Shown in pieces: positions 16,742-24,648 of a stretch of 64,000 bases of DNA. This DNA comes from Kutzneria chonburiensis (GTDB lineage: Bacteria; Actinomycetota; Actinomycetes; Mycobacteriales; Pseudonocardiaceae). How positions within the stretch are numbered: position 1 is the first letter of the stretch; each line of letters begins with the position of its first letter. A model generated the notes under the pieces. The model was given only the letters and a program-made list of their open reading frames with translations. It was not told the DNA's origin and made no database searches. Both the position numbers and the translations under genes were made by a program. The DNA is taken from assembly GCF_028622115.1 (NCBI RefSeq), contig NZ_CP097263.1, forward strand, positions 2,542,001 to 2,606,000, written 5' to 3'.

Positions 16742-17503
16742 GTGCGCAAACTGTCCGCGCTCGCCGCCGCCTTAGGCGTCGCAGTGCTGACCTTGTCCCT
16801 GCCAAGCCCTGCCAGTGCCGCCATCCTGACCCCGTTGCCGCAGAACGCGGACGGTTGGGAGCAGTCCTTCTCCCCCGCGTACGACTATGACGGCGACGGC
16901 TGCTACGCCACCGCCGCCATCGATCCCAGCGGCAACCTCAACCCCGGGCTCAAGCTCGGCGGCGATGTCAACGGTCATTGCCACGACCCGGCCCAGTTGC
17001 AGAACTCCAACACGTACTCGCGGGAGAAGTGCAACGGCGACTACTGCGCCGTGATGTACGCCAGCTACTTCGAGAAGGACCAGGCCACGCTCGGTCCGCT
17101 GGCCATCGGGCACACCCACGACTGGGAGCACGTGGTCGTGTGGATCAACGTCGCCGCCAACCGCGTCGACTACGTGTCCACCTCGCAGCACAGCACCTGG
17201 AAGTGGTACCCCGCCTCCCAGGTTCGGTTCGACGGCAGCCACCCCAAGGTCGTCTACCACAAGGACGGGGCCAGCACGCACTTCTTCCGCCTGGCCAACT
17301 CCAACGACGACCCGCCGGAGAACTACACCCACGGCTGGTTCTACCCCCGGCTCGTCGGCTGGAACGGCTACCCCGACGGCCTGCGCGACAAGCTGATGAC
17401 GGCCAATTTCGGCGACGCCACCATCAAGATCAACGACGGCAACTTCAACTACGGGCTGGAGCACTCGATGCCGACCGGCATCAACTTCAACCCCAACGCC
17501 TGA
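16742..17503 (+). CDS. Secreted Nep1-like (NPP1 family) protein
   Basis: This 253-aa secreted protein has a signal peptide of about 27 residues (KLSALAAALGVAVLTLSL then ASA). The body belongs to the NPP1/NLP family, marked by GHTHDWEHVVVW near residues 123-134; the family heptapeptide is GHRHDWE. Asp and Glu of that motif bind the divalent ion needed for membrane lysis of plant cells in characterised members. One residue differs (Arg to Thr). Two in-frame GTG codons exist; TAGGAG at 16731-16736 best fits the one at 16742. Whether this protein is cytolytic or acts on something else is unknown. Confidence 0.9.
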   Translation: MRKLSALAAALGVAVLTLSLPSPASAAILTPLPQNADGWEQSFSPAYDYDGDGCYATAAIDPSGNLNPGLKLGGDVNGHCHDPAQLQNSNTYSREKCNGDYCAVMYASYFEKDQATLGPLAIGHTHDWEHVVVWINVAANRVDYVSTSQHSTWKWYPASQVRFDGSHPKVVYHKDGASTHFFRLANSNDDPPENYTHGWFYPRLVGWNGYPDGLRDKLMTANFGDATIKINDGNFNYGLEHSMPTGINFNPNA

Positions 17504-17517
17504 CCGCGGTCCCCAGC

Positions 17518-17543
17518 GGCCCGCCTCCCCCGGGAGGCGGGCC
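17518..17543 (+). terminator. Terminator after NLP gene
   Basis: GGCCCGCCTCCC (17518-17529) pairs perfectly with GGGAGGCGGGCC (17532-17543) over 12 bp, followed by a T-rich GTTCGCTTAATT. It begins 14 bp after the stop. Confidence 0.8.
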
Positions 17544-17813
17544 GTTCGCTTAATTCGGTTGCCCGCCGCGAGTCCGTCCACCACCATGGCCGGCATGTTC
17601 GTGTGATCAGTGGCTGCACGCGTGGTCCGAGGCCGGAGCTCCCTTGACGCTCCCGCCTCCGGCCGGCGTTCCCTTCTCAAGCCCGACAAGGGCTTCCCAC
17701 ACACGGCGTCCGAGGCGACGTCGTGCCTCGGCCGGCGCTGCCGGCCGTCCAGCCGCTGATCCCAGGGGGTGCTCACGCGCGCCCCCGCTCCGTCACTGGA
17801 GTGCGCCCGAACC
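17544..17813 (+). other. Intergenic stretch with no recognised feature
   Basis: About 270 bp separate the NLP terminator from the DUF1062 gene. I see no open frame with coding character, no clear promoter and only modest self-complementary GC-rich patches near 17720-17755. Confidence 0.5.
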
Positions 17814-18389
17814 ATGAGCGAAATCGACCGCAAGGCCCTGTGGACCGTCCGGGAACTCGGCCTGCCGGCCATCGTGCGCGGCTGCCCGTCGTGCCGAACC
17901 CACCGCCACCACCCGACCGGCAAGGTCCGGGTCAACGCCAGCGGCAAACTGCTGGACGTGTGGCTGCTGATCGGCTGCGACCACTGTGGCCGCACGTCGA
18001 AAGTGCCGGTGCACGAACGCATCCACGTCTCGGCGCTCGACCACGACCGGCTGGTCCGGTTCGAGGACAACGACCCGGCCATCGTCCGGGAGCTGGCCAC
18101 GGACATGTCGCTGGCCCGCCGAACGCCGTACCGACTCGACTGGGACGGCACCTGGGAACTGGAGACCGACCAACCGTTCTACGACCTGCGAAGCCCGGAC
18201 GCGGCGCCGATGGAGGTCGTGGTGCGGTTCGAGCTGCCGGCCCCGATCCGGGTGGTCAAACTGCTGCTGGCCGGCTTCGGCCTGAGCCGCACGGTGCTGC
18301 GCCACATGGTTCTCACCGAACAGATCCGGCTGCCGATGGACATGGACGCGCGGGTCCGCGAGGACTTCACGTTCGTGGTCGTGCCCTGA
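17814..18389 (+). CDS. DUF1062 family protein
   Basis: This 191-aa protein matches the uncharacterised DUF1062 family: ALWTVRELGLPAIVRGCPSC at the N terminus, then GKVRVNASGKLLDVWLLIGC followed by CDHCG. The two Cys pairs (CPSC and CDHC) suggest a small zinc site. An in-frame ATG lies 45 bp upstream, but MSEIDRKALW is the usual family beginning. The function is unknown. It converges on the VanY-like gene with only four bases between stops. Confidence 0.8.
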   Translation: MSEIDRKALWTVRELGLPAIVRGCPSCRTHRHHPTGKVRVNASGKLLDVWLLIGCDHCGRTSKVPVHERIHVSALDHDRLVRFEDNDPAIVRELATDMSLARRTPYRLDWDGTWELETDQPFYDLRSPDAAPMEVVVRFELPAPIRVVKLLLAGFGLSRTVLRHMVLTEQIRLPMDMDARVREDFTFVVVP

Positions 18390-18393
18390 GCAT

Positions 18394-18921
18394 CTACAGC
18401 AGGCTCGCCGGTGCGCGCGGATCCGCGCGCATCGGCGGGCGGCTGCGGGTCCCGATGTACTGGGGCCAGTGCTCGAAATGCCACCATTCGTTGGCATACG
18501 TGCGATAGAGGCCGTAGCGGTGCCCGTGGATCTCCAGCCACCGGGCGCCTTCGCGTGGCCGGACGTCCAATGCCCGCCCCTGGACGTGCAGGGATTCCGA
18601 CGGCGGCAACACCCACTCGCGAGCGGCGGACTCGCTGCCGTACTCGGCGACGGCCTCGTCGAACAGCTGCTGCTGCTCGACGACGGACCGGGCCCCGGAG
18701 GTGAGGCCGATGACGAGACCGTGGTGCCATAAGGCCTCGGCGCGGGCGGCGGCGAACGCCACGCGCGCGCCGAGGTCGAGGCCGGCGAGGTTTTCGTGGG
18801 GGAAACGCAGGCCCAAGGCCCACTCGCTGGCCCGCTCCTCCGGACGCCACCGCCCGGCGAGGGTGTCCAGCGGCCGCCGCAGACCCGCGAGGCCCAGTGT
18901 TGCCAGCCGATAGACGTCCAT
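18394..18921 (-). CDS. VanY-like D-Ala-D-Ala carboxypeptidase (M15B)
   Basis: This 175-aa metallopeptidase has the M15 zinc motifs SLHVQGRALDV (SxHxxGxAxD, near residues 112-122) and NEWWHFE near residues 142-148, which supply the His-Asp-His zinc ligands and catalytic Glu. Family members trim D-Ala from peptidoglycan stems. No signal peptide or membrane anchor is visible from the ATG at 18921. It therefore could act inside the cell, be exported another way, or be phage-endolysin-like in origin. It converges on the DUF1062 gene. Confidence 0.8.
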   Translation of the reverse strand: MDVYRLATLGLAGLRRPLDTLAGRWRPEERASEWALGLRFPHENLAGLDLGARVAFAAARAEALWHHGLVIGLTSGARSVVEQQQLFDEAVAEYGSESAAREWVLPPSESLHVQGRALDVRPREGARWLEIHGHRYGLYRTYANEWWHFEHWPQYIGTRSRPPMRADPRAPASLL

Positions 18922-19002
18922 TGGCTCAGATTACGAAGCCCTGACCTGCGCTGACGTCATACCGGCAGCTGATCGGAGAATCATCCCTGGGTAGCGCAAC
19001 CC

Positions 19003-19818
19003 CTACTCGAGCAGCGGAAAGGAACCGGAGCGCAACAACCCGACGATGGCGTCCGTACGGTCACGCGGCGCCGCGTAGTCGGGGTGGGCCCGCAGCACGG
19101 CGGCGGCGTCGTGCAGCCGATGCAGCTGTGCAGCGGCCTCCCGAACACCGCGGCCGTTGACGGCATGACCGACCAACGTCGGCGCGGCCGGGTCGATGCG
19201 ACCGACCGACACGGCCTGCTCGACCCTGCGGGTGCAGCGACAGAAGCCAGCCTCGGTCACGACCCCACACGTCGAGCCCATGAACGCGCGCAGCCGCTCG
19301 CGGGCCCGCTCCAACCGCTTCCGGTACGCGGCAGCGGAGATGTCCAGCACCCAGGCGGCTTCGGTGGACGTCAGCTCGAAGATGTCGCCGAGCACGAAGG
19401 CGATCCGCTCGGACCGTTCCAGGCACTGGAGCACCGCCTGAGTGCACGACAGCCGCACCTCGTGGGCCAGCAGCTCGGCGTCGGGACCGCCGTAGTCCTC
19501 GGCGGCCAACCCCTCGGCCAGGTTCGCGCCGAACTCGTCCAGGCTGAGCTCCCGCTCCTCCTGCGGAGTCTTGCGGCGCAGGTTGAGCAGGTAGTTCACG
19601 CCGATCCGGTACGCCCAGGTGAGCAGCGCGGCCTCGCCACGGAACGAGGACAACCGGGTGATCACCCGGATCAGGATCTCCTGGGTGGCGTCCTCGGCAT
19701 CGGCCGGCCGCCACACCATGCGCAGGGCCAGCCGATACAGGGGATCGCGCAGCTCGCGCACGATGTCCCGCAACGCGTCCTGGTCGCCGTCGACGGCCCG
19801 GGCGACGAGCTCGCTCAT
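19003..19818 (-). CDS. ECF-family RNA polymerase sigma factor
   Basis: This 271-aa protein has sigma region 2 (RLALRMVWRPADAEDATQEI, near residues 29-48) and region 4 (FELTSTEAAWVLDISAAAYRKR). A Cys-bearing extension follows (CGVVTEAGFCRC, near residue 186) and then an all-alpha tail of about 70 residues. Tails of this type occur in several actinobacterial ECF groups and may regulate activity in place of an anti-sigma factor, none of which is encoded nearby. Its ATG at 19818 overlaps the stop of the upstream hydrolase (ATGA), so both are made from one mRNA. Confidence 0.87.
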   Translation of the reverse strand: MSELVARAVDGDQDALRDIVRELRDPLYRLALRMVWRPADAEDATQEILIRVITRLSSFRGEAALLTWAYRIGVNYLLNLRRKTPQEERELSLDEFGANLAEGLAAEDYGGPDAELLAHEVRLSCTQAVLQCLERSERIAFVLGDIFELTSTEAAWVLDISAAAYRKRLERARERLRAFMGSTCGVVTEAGFCRCTRRVEQAVSVGRIDPAAPTLVGHAVNGRGVREAAAQLHRLHDAAAVLRAHPDYAAPRDRTDAIVGLLRSGSFPLLE

Positions 19819-20660
19819 GCCCACAGCCAGGATGCGACGGCCCGGCCGATGGCCTCGGGCTGGTCCTCGGGCGCGTGGTGCCCGGCCGGCCCGACCGAGA
19901 CCACGGTCGTCGCGGCGAAGGTCTCCTTGGCCCACGTCGCGGTCTCGTCCGAGCCCATGCCCACCCCGTTCTCCACGGTCATCACCAGCTTCGGCACCTG
20001 TGGCGTCGCCGCCATCCACCGCCCGTAGGCGACGACGCGATCATGCACGTCGGCCGGCTCCCCGTCGAACGGGATCTCCCGGGGCCAGGCCAGCAGCGGG
20101 CGGCGGGATCGCTCGTCCGGATAGGGCCGGCGGTACTCGTCGTGATCGGCCTCGGCCAGCCCGGACGCCACCCCGTACGGCAGGTTGAACTCGATGAACT
20201 GGTTGTCCCGCAACACCATCTGCTCACCCTCGGCCGAGCGCATCCGCCGGAACAGGTCCTGTCCCAGCGGCGGCAGCTCGGCCCAGCTCATCGGGCGCAG
20301 GAACGTCTCGATCAGGGCCAGGCCACGGATCCGGTCCGGGTGCCGACGGGCCCAGTCCATACCCAGCGCGCCGCCCCAGTCCTGACCGACGATCACCACG
20401 TCGTGCAGGTCCAGCGCGTCGAACCAGGCGTCCAGGTAGCGGACGTGGCCGACGAACCGGTAGTCGATGTCCGGCTTGCCCGAGTCGCCCATGCCGATCA
20501 GGTCCGGCGCCAGGACCCGGGCCCGGTCGGCCAGCAGCGGGATGACGTCGCGCCACAGGTAGGACGACGTCGGGTTGCCGTGCAGGAACACGATCGTCGT
20601 GTCTCCCGCGCCGGCCTCCCGGTACGCCATGAACGAGTCCTCGACCTCGATGGTCTTCAC
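19815..20660 (-). CDS. Haloalkane dehalogenase-like alpha/beta hydrolase
   Basis: This 281-aa alpha/beta hydrolase has FLHGNPTSSYLWRDV near residues 23-37 and the nucleophile elbow VGQDWGGALG, with Asp where esterases carry Ser. Both are hallmarks of haloalkane dehalogenases (DhaA/LinB type), which cleave carbon-halogen bonds through an Asp ester. Epoxide hydrolase is the alternative, since it shares the Asp nucleophile. The GTG start at 20660 follows AGGGGAG at good spacing. It is translationally coupled to the downstream sigma factor gene, an unusual pairing. Confidence 0.85.
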   Translation of the reverse strand: MKTIEVEDSFMAYREAGAGDTTIVFLHGNPTSSYLWRDVIPLLADRARVLAPDLIGMGDSGKPDIDYRFVGHVRYLDAWFDALDLHDVVIVGQDWGGALGMDWARRHPDRIRGLALIETFLRPMSWAELPPLGQDLFRRMRSAEGEQMVLRDNQFIEFNLPYGVASGLAEADHDEYRRPYPDERSRRPLLAWPREIPFDGEPADVHDRVVAYGRWMAATPQVPKLVMTVENGVGMGSDETATWAKETFAATTVVSVGPAGHHAPEDQPEAIGRAVASWLWA

Positions 20661-20769
20661 GGTGTCTCCCCTTGTCGAAGTGCCTTCACCTGGTTGGACA
20701 CAGGCCGATGGCCGGGTGTGACATGGCTCCGCCTTGACACCGTGACTCTTGCCGGCCAACCTGGAAACT

Positions 20770-21348
20770 ATGGAAACCGAAACCGTTTCCGCCGTTTCCG
20801 AGCTCATCCTGGACGCGGCCGGCCGGATGTTCCTCGGCCCGGGCCGGGTGAGCATGGACGACCTGGCCCGCGAGCTGCGGATGAGCAAGAAGACGATCTA
20901 CCGGCACTTCCCGGACCGGCAGGCGCTGCTGACGGCGGTGCTGGACCGACAGTTCGGGACGATCGAGCGCACGGTGGTCGACGCGCTCGCGGCGGCGGAG
21001 GGCCGGCCGTTCGGCGAGCGGGTGCAGCGGTTCCTGCTCGCGGCCGGCGCGGAGATGGCGCGGATCGGGGCGGCCCAGCTGGCCACCGGACGCGGCGGGG
21101 ACCCGGACGTGCGCCGGCACGTGGAGGAGCGCATCGACGCCGTGATCTACCGGCGGCTGGACGCACTGTTCCAGGAGGGCCAGCGACAACAAGTGTTGTC
21201 GGCGTCGCCGGAGCTGCTGGGCGAGATCGTCCGCGGGGCCGTGGAGCGGCTGCTGAACTCGCGGCTGCCCGGCGAGATGAACTGCTCGGCCGCCGACCTG
21301 CTGCGGGCCACGGTCGACACCGTTCTTTACGGAGCGATCAGGGAGTAG
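20770..21348 (+). CDS. TetR family transcriptional regulator
   Basis: This 192-aa protein has the TetR helix-turn-helix around MDDLARELRMSKKTIYRHFPDR (residues about 28-49) and a C-terminal ligand domain. The ATG at 20770 is chosen over an in-frame TTG 21 bp upstream. The first codons lie in a cluster of GAAAC and GTTTC repeats that could be its own operator. It stands first in a run with an SDR gene, an NMT1-like gene and a nitroreductase gene, and is divergent from the dehalogenase-sigma pair. Confidence 0.88.
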   Translation: METETVSAVSELILDAAGRMFLGPGRVSMDDLARELRMSKKTIYRHFPDRQALLTAVLDRQFGTIERTVVDALAAAEGRPFGERVQRFLLAAGAEMARIGAAQLATGRGGDPDVRRHVEERIDAVIYRRLDALFQEGQRQQVLSASPELLGEIVRGAVERLLNSRLPGEMNCSAADLLRATVDTVLYGAIRE

Positions 21349-21352
21349 ACAC

Positions 21353-22102
21353 ATGACTGGGGAACGGGTGGCATTGGTCACCGGCGCGAGCAGCGGCATC
21401 GGCGCGGAAACCGCGCGACTGCTGGCTTCGCGAGGAATGCGAGTCATCGTCAACTATCTGCACAACCACGACGCCGCCAAGGAAGTCGTGGCCGACATCG
21501 AAAAAGCCGGCGGCACGGCCGCTGCGGTGCAGGCCGACGTACGTGATCCGGCCGCGGTCGAGGCGATGACCGAGTGCGCCCGGAACACCTGGGGCGGCGT
21601 GGATGTGCTGGTGCACAACGCACTCACGCCGTACGCGATCAAGTCGTTCCAGGACATGACCTGGCCGGAGCTGGGGAGCAAGCTGGACGACGAGCTCAAG
21701 GCCGCCTACGTCGTGACCAAGGCGGTCCTCCCCCACATGACCGCCCGCGCCGGCCGGATCATCTTCATCGGCACGGGTTTGAGCCGCCGCCCCCGCGCCG
21801 GCATGATCGCGCTCGGCACGGCCAAGGCGGCGCTGGCGCAGTTCGCCCGCTACCTCGCGCAGGAACTCGGCCCACAGGGCATCACGGTCAACGTCGTCGA
21901 ACCCGGCCCGGTGGCCGAGACCCGCATCTCCGCGCAGGTCTTCGACGACGACCTGACCAAGCGGCAGGTCGCCGCGACGCCGATGGGCCGTCTGGCGCGG
22001 CCGAGGGACGTCGCGCAGGCCGTGGCGTTCTTCGCCGACGCGGACAACGACTTCATCACCGGCAGCACGACCGCCGTCAACGGCGGCATGGCGATGTACT
22101 GA
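21353..22102 (+). CDS. SDR family protein lacking the catalytic Tyr
   Basis: This 249-aa short-chain dehydrogenase/reductase fold has the NAD(P) loop TGASSGIG (residues about 11-18) and the C-terminal VNVVEPGPVAET. At the active site the usual YxxxK reads LGTAK: Leu stands at the Tyr position while Lys is kept. Where other SDRs have NNAG it has HNAL. It may be catalytically altered or act as a binding protein. It follows the TetR stop by four bases and precedes the NMT1-like gene by 11. Confidence 0.85.
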   Translation: MTGERVALVTGASSGIGAETARLLASRGMRVIVNYLHNHDAAKEVVADIEKAGGTAAAVQADVRDPAAVEAMTECARNTWGGVDVLVHNALTPYAIKSFQDMTWPELGSKLDDELKAAYVVTKAVLPHMTARAGRIIFIGTGLSRRPRAGMIALGTAKAALAQFARYLAQELGPQGITVNVVEPGPVAETRISAQVFDDDLTKRQVAATPMGRLARPRDVAQAVAFFADADNDFITGSTTAVNGGMAMY

Positions 22103-22113
22103 GGGGTCGGATC

Positions 22114-22971
22114 ATGCACACCATCGATCTCGCCTATGTCGGGCGGGGCATGCACGAGGAGCTGGTCGCGTACATCGCCGACCAGGAAGGCTTCTACGAG
22201 GCGGAAAACGTCCACGTCTCGCTGCGTGACGGCTGCGCCTGGCCCGAGGAGCGCCTGCGTCGCGGTGCCACGATCGGCCTCGGCCGCGCGCTGCTTTCCC
22301 GCCTCACCAACGGAATTCCGTGGGTCGCGCTGACCGTCAACACCCACAGCCCGCTGTTCTGGTTCCTCGCCCGCCCCGGTCTCGAATCCTTGCCGGACCT
22401 GGCCGGACAACGACTCGCCGTGCACCCGGCGCACACCGCGCCCGGCTGCTTCGCGCGAATCGTGTTGCGCCAGGCTGGTCTCGACCCCGATCGTGACGTC
22501 GACTGTGTCGTCCGCGCGCCGGGCGACTACGGACTGGATCTCCGTCACCTCGCCGACGGCACGATCGACGCCGCATACGTCGGCAGCACCATGAACCCCG
22601 AGGCGATGCCCGGCTGGAACGTGCTGGCCTGGGTCGGCGACCACTTCAAGATCCCCACGGTCGGCGTGGCCGTCGACCCGACCCATCTCAGCCCGGACGA
22701 CCCGGCCGTGCAGGCCGTCGTCCGCGCCCAGCGCCGGGCCCTCGACGTGCTGCACAACGACCCCGACACCACGGTCAAGCATCTGGAGACGTTTCTCGGC
22801 CGGCACACGACCGAGGAGATCCGGGCCTACTACGACAAGTTCGTCGCCCCGCACTACACCACCGACGGCCAGGTCGACCACGGCATCGCCGAGCAGGCGA
22901 TCATCGCCGTGGCGGCCGAGCTCGGCGTGCCGGCAACGGTGTCCGCCGCCGACTTCTACCGGACGAAGTGA
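22114..22971 (+). CDS. NMT1/ThiY-like substrate-binding protein without signal peptide
   Basis: This 285-aa protein has a type-2 periplasmic-binding fold of the NMT1/THI5-like group: IDLAYVGRGMHEELVAYIADQEGFYEAENV at the start, and LAGQRLAVHPAHTAPGCFARIVL near residues 95-117. Members of the group bind pyrimidines, riboflavin precursors, sulfonates or phthalate-like acids, or act as cofactor-pyrimidine synthases. There is no signal peptide or lipobox, so it probably stays in the cytoplasm. Related intracellular proteins include decarboxylases and ligand sensors. No ABC genes are adjacent. The stop overlaps a GTG leading into the nitroreductase. Confidence 0.72.
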   Translation: MHTIDLAYVGRGMHEELVAYIADQEGFYEAENVHVSLRDGCAWPEERLRRGATIGLGRALLSRLTNGIPWVALTVNTHSPLFWFLARPGLESLPDLAGQRLAVHPAHTAPGCFARIVLRQAGLDPDRDVDCVVRAPGDYGLDLRHLADGTIDAAYVGSTMNPEAMPGWNVLAWVGDHFKIPTVGVAVDPTHLSPDDPAVQAVVRAQRRALDVLHNDPDTTVKHLETFLGRHTTEEIRAYYDKFVAPHYTTDGQVDHGIAEQAIIAVAAELGVPATVSAADFYRTK

Positions 22972-22973
22972 CC

Positions 22974-23675
22974 ATGGACGTCTATGAGGCGGTCAGAAGC
23001 CGCCATGCGGTCAGGAAGTTCGTCGACCGGCCGGTCCCGCCGGAGGTGCTCAGGCGGGTGCTGTCCGCCGCGACCTGGGCCCCGTCCGGCTCGAATCTCC
23101 AGCCGTGGCACGCCTTCGTGGTCACCGACGCGCCACTGGCCGAGCTCAAGAAGCGCATCGCCGAACGGATCGCGGCCGGCGAGCAGTGGGACGAGCCGCA
23201 GTACACGATGTACCCGGACTCGCTCAAGTCCCCCTACCAGGAGCGCCGCGCCGATTTCGGCCGGCAGCGCTACGGCTCGCTCGGCATCACCCGGACCGAT
23301 GTCGAGGCCCGCCAACGGGCCGCGACCGACAACTGGGCCGCGTTCGGTGCACCAGTGGCGTTGTTCTGCTACCTCGACCGTCAGATGGGCCGGCCCCAAT
23401 GGTCGGACGCCGGCATGTTCCTCCAGACGGTCATGCTCCTGCTCCGCGCCGAGGGCGTGCACAGCTGCGCGCAGATGGCCTGGGCCAAGTTCCACCGCAG
23501 CGTCGCCGAGGTCGTCGAGCCACCGGACGACCTGATCCTGTTCTGCGGCATGTCGATCGGCTACGAGGACTCCACGGTGGACCTCGGCCGGGTGGGCCGC
23601 GCCCCGCTCGACGAGACGGTCACGTTCGTCGATGGGCTCACGCCGAGAACGAGCGGCGGTAGTCGGTCGGCGTGA
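22974..23675 (+). CDS. Nitroreductase family FMN-dependent oxidoreductase
   Basis: This 233-aa flavoprotein begins DVYEAVRSRHAVRKFVDRPV, the standard nitroreductase opening with Arg residues for FMN phosphate, followed by WAPSGSNLQPWH near residue 37. The C-terminal half has FCGMSIGYED. Substrates could be nitroaromatics, quinones or enones. A GTG at 22968 overlaps the upstream stop and could be an alternative start; ATG at 22974 matches family starts. The last 38 bp overlap the end of the convergent GlxA-type regulator gene. Confidence 0.87.
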   Translation: MDVYEAVRSRHAVRKFVDRPVPPEVLRRVLSAATWAPSGSNLQPWHAFVVTDAPLAELKKRIAERIAAGEQWDEPQYTMYPDSLKSPYQERRADFGRQRYGSLGITRTDVEARQRAATDNWAAFGAPVALFCYLDRQMGRPQWSDAGMFLQTVMLLLRAEGVHSCAQMAWAKFHRSVAEVVEPPDDLILFCGMSIGYEDSTVDLGRVGRAPLDETVTFVDGLTPRTSGGSRSA

Positions 23676-24618
23676 CGCCGATGACCCGCTGGAAGTGGTG
23701 ACGCAGCAGGGCCGGCGTGCCGAAGCCGGCCAGCCGTGAGATCTCGTCCACGCCGAAAGAGCTCTGCTCCAACAGATTCCGGGCGTGCAGCACCCGCTGC
23801 GTGGTCAACCAGCGGTGCGGCGTGGTTCCGGTCTCGGCGACGAAGCGGCGGGCGAAGGTCCGCTCGGACATGGCGGCCCGGCCGGCCAGCTCGGCCACGG
23901 TGTGCTCCTCGGTCAGCGTCTCCAACATCCACAGCAGCACGGGCTGGAGGCTGTCGGCGGTGGTCTCCGGCACCGGCATCTCGACGAACTGCCGCTGACC
24001 GCCGTCGCGCTGCGGGGCGACGACCATGCGCCGGGCGATCAGCGCGGCCACCCGCGAGCCGAGTTCACGGCGCACGATGTGCAGGCAGGCGTCGATGCCG
24101 GCGGCGGTGCCGGCGCTGGTGATCAGGTTGCCGTCGTCGACGTAGAGCACGTCGGCGTCGACGCGGGCCTGGGGGAACCGCTGCCGGAAGGACTCGGCGT
24201 AGCGCCAGTGCACGGTGCAGGCCCGGTCGTCGAGCAGGCCGGCGGCGCCGAGCACGAAGCCGCCGCTGCACACCGACACCACCATCGAGCCCCGGTCGAC
24301 CGCCGCCCGCAACGCGTCCAGGACGGCCGGCGGGTACTCGTCACGGATCGTGCAGGCCGGCACGGCGACCAGGTCGGCCGACACCAGGTCGGACAGCGGC
24401 CGGTCCGGCGTCAGGGACACGCCGACGCTGGTCCGCACCGGCTCGCCGGGCCGCTCGGCGCACACCCGGAAGTCGAAGGGCGGCACGCCGTCGTCGGTCC
24501 GGTCGATGCCGAACACCTCGCAGACCACGCCGAACTCGAACGGGGCGACCCCGTCCACCACCAGCGCGGCCACTGACGTCAACACGCCCTCCAGCCTACG
24601 TGGCCGGATTTTGTGCAT
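23638..24618 (-). CDS. GlxA family AraC-type regulator (DJ-1/PfpI plus HTH)
   Basis: This 326-aa regulator has an N-terminal DJ-1/PfpI-like domain (VAALVVDGVAPFEFGVVCEVFG near residues 16-37; VCSGGFVLGAAGLL with the nucleophile-elbow Cys). A C-terminal AraC domain has two helix-turn-helices (MSERTFARRFVAETG and FGTPALLRHHFQRVIGVTP). The ATG at 24618 is favoured because GGAGAG lies six bases upstream. A 20-bp palindrome sits immediately upstream and probably serves for autoregulation. It is divergent from the small plus-strand ORF at 24673. The ligand is unknown. Confidence 0.88.
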   Translation of the reverse strand: MHKIRPRRLEGVLTSVAALVVDGVAPFEFGVVCEVFGIDRTDDGVPPFDFRVCAERPGEPVRTSVGVSLTPDRPLSDLVSADLVAVPACTIRDEYPPAVLDALRAAVDRGSMVVSVCSGGFVLGAAGLLDDRACTVHWRYAESFRQRFPQARVDADVLYVDDGNLITSAGTAAGIDACLHIVRRELGSRVAALIARRMVVAPQRDGGQRQFVEMPVPETTADSLQPVLLWMLETLTEEHTVAELAGRAAMSERTFARRFVAETGTTPHRWLTTQRVLHARNLLEQSSFGVDEISRLAGFGTPALLRHHFQRVIGVTPTDYRRSFSA

Positions 24619-24627
24619 CAATGGCTC

Positions 24628-24647
24628 TCCTGCCACTGGTGGCAGGA
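24628..24647. promoter_or_regulatory. 20-bp palindromic operator candidate
   Basis: TCCTGCCACTGGTGGCAGGA is a perfect palindrome of two 9-base arms around TG. It lies 9 bp from the GlxA-type start and 25 bp from the start of the divergent small ORF, so it could control both. Confidence 0.55.
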
Positions 24648-24648
24648 T

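Noticed and set aside
23610-23675. Possible frameshift near the end of the nitroreductase gene
   Set aside because: An extra base would give an earlier stop, but the present ending is equally plausible and no family sequence decides between them.
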